Below are positions 63,864 through 64,000 of a stretch of DNA of 64,000 nucleotides, piece by piece (positions within the stretch are counted from its first letter, which is position 1; every line of letters begins with the position of its first letter). Source of the DNA: Oceanobacillus sp. J11TS1 (GTDB lineage Bacteria; Bacillota; Bacilli; Bacillales; Amphibacillaceae); the NCBI RefSeq assembly GCF_018333215.1, contig NZ_BORO01000012.1, positions 1 through 64,000 on the forward strand, in the 5' to 3' direction. The notes beneath the pieces were generated by a model. The model made no database searches, was not told the DNA's origin, and saw only the letters and a program-made list of their open reading frames with translations. A program made the position numbers and the translations under genes.

Positions 63864-64000
63864 GTAAAAAGACTAGTGTAGCATTTCTGAAATAGTTGCT
63901 CTTGGTGTCCACTCTAAAATCAAAAAAGGTAAATAAAATCCGCATGAACACTGAACTTTTGGTAAATTTATGATACTAACCAAATCTACCAAAAAGAACG
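63864..64000. other. Window end without an assigned gene
   Basis: No frame is convincing. A 9-base inverted repeat cttttggta (63956-63964) with taccaaaag (63987-63995) could be part of a terminator of a gene beyond the window. Confidence 0.35.

Noticed and set aside
1-64000. tRNA or rRNA genes
   Set aside because: No cloverleaf-like or rRNA-like stretch was recognised by eye.

Overview
The window comes from a low-GC, Gram-positive member of the Bacillaceae. The evidence is the AT-rich coding sequence, strong AGGAGG-type ribosome binding sites, frequent TTG/GTG starts, a SinR-type regulator, bkd and leucine dehydrogenase genes of Bacillus type, and a Yuk/Ess-type (T7SSb) secretion locus. A halotolerant genus close to Oceanobacillus or Virgibacillus is plausible, but that is an inference. 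Almost everything is on the minus strand.

Region 1 (1-1.9 kb) holds the first codons of a minus-strand gene, a SinR-like repressor, a tiny basic protein and a gamma-carbonic-anhydrase/PaaY-like hexapeptide protein. Region 2 (1.9-16.1 kb) is a complete aerobic phenylacetate pathway read as one long minus-strand operon: ferredoxin-NADP reductase, 7Fe ferredoxin, PaaK, PaaA-B-C-D, an EthD protein, three crotonases, a stand-alone aldehyde dehydrogenase, PaaH, PaaJ, the repressor PaaX, a nitronate monooxygenase-like flavoprotein and the thioesterase PaaI. PaaE and the hydratase half of PaaZ are missing. The first two genes probably replace PaaE, and a crotonase plus the separate dehydrogenase probably replaces PaaZ. 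A consensus sigma-A promoter and CGTTAT repeats lie in front of it.

Region 3 (16.4-31.6 kb) holds a Liv-type five-gene ABC importer, a TrpXYZ-type importer, a branched-chain 2-oxoacid dehydrogenase set (E1a, E1b, E2, without E3), a leucine-dehydrogenase-type enzyme, an orphan second E2, an FlK-like thioesterase and a GntR/FCD regulator with a likely operator at two promoters. Region 4 (32.2-36.8 kb) has a lipoprotein, a DASS dicarboxylate transporter with a near-consensus cre site, and a DcuS/CitA-type two-component system.

Region 5 (37-51.6 kb) is the most interesting part. It is an array of type VII secretion LXG toxin and immunity material. One intact LXG toxin with a glycine-zipper C-terminus and its two small helical partners stand at the head. 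Behind it come about 14 kb of broken toxin bodies, detached toxin tails, DUF443 membrane proteins, an undescribed 'IPLYRE' membrane family, DUF4176-like genes, immunity-like lipoproteins and an IS3 relic. Toxin tail type appears to match the membrane family that follows it. Region 6 (51.6-62.4 kb) is the full T7SSb core: esxA, yueB/esaA, essA, yukD/esaB, yukC/essB and yukBA/essC. A DUF5068-like protein, perhaps missing its signal peptide, closes the window. The secretion core exports the LXG toxin, and the array downstream looks like a memory of past toxin tips with the immunities kept to survive rivals that carry them.
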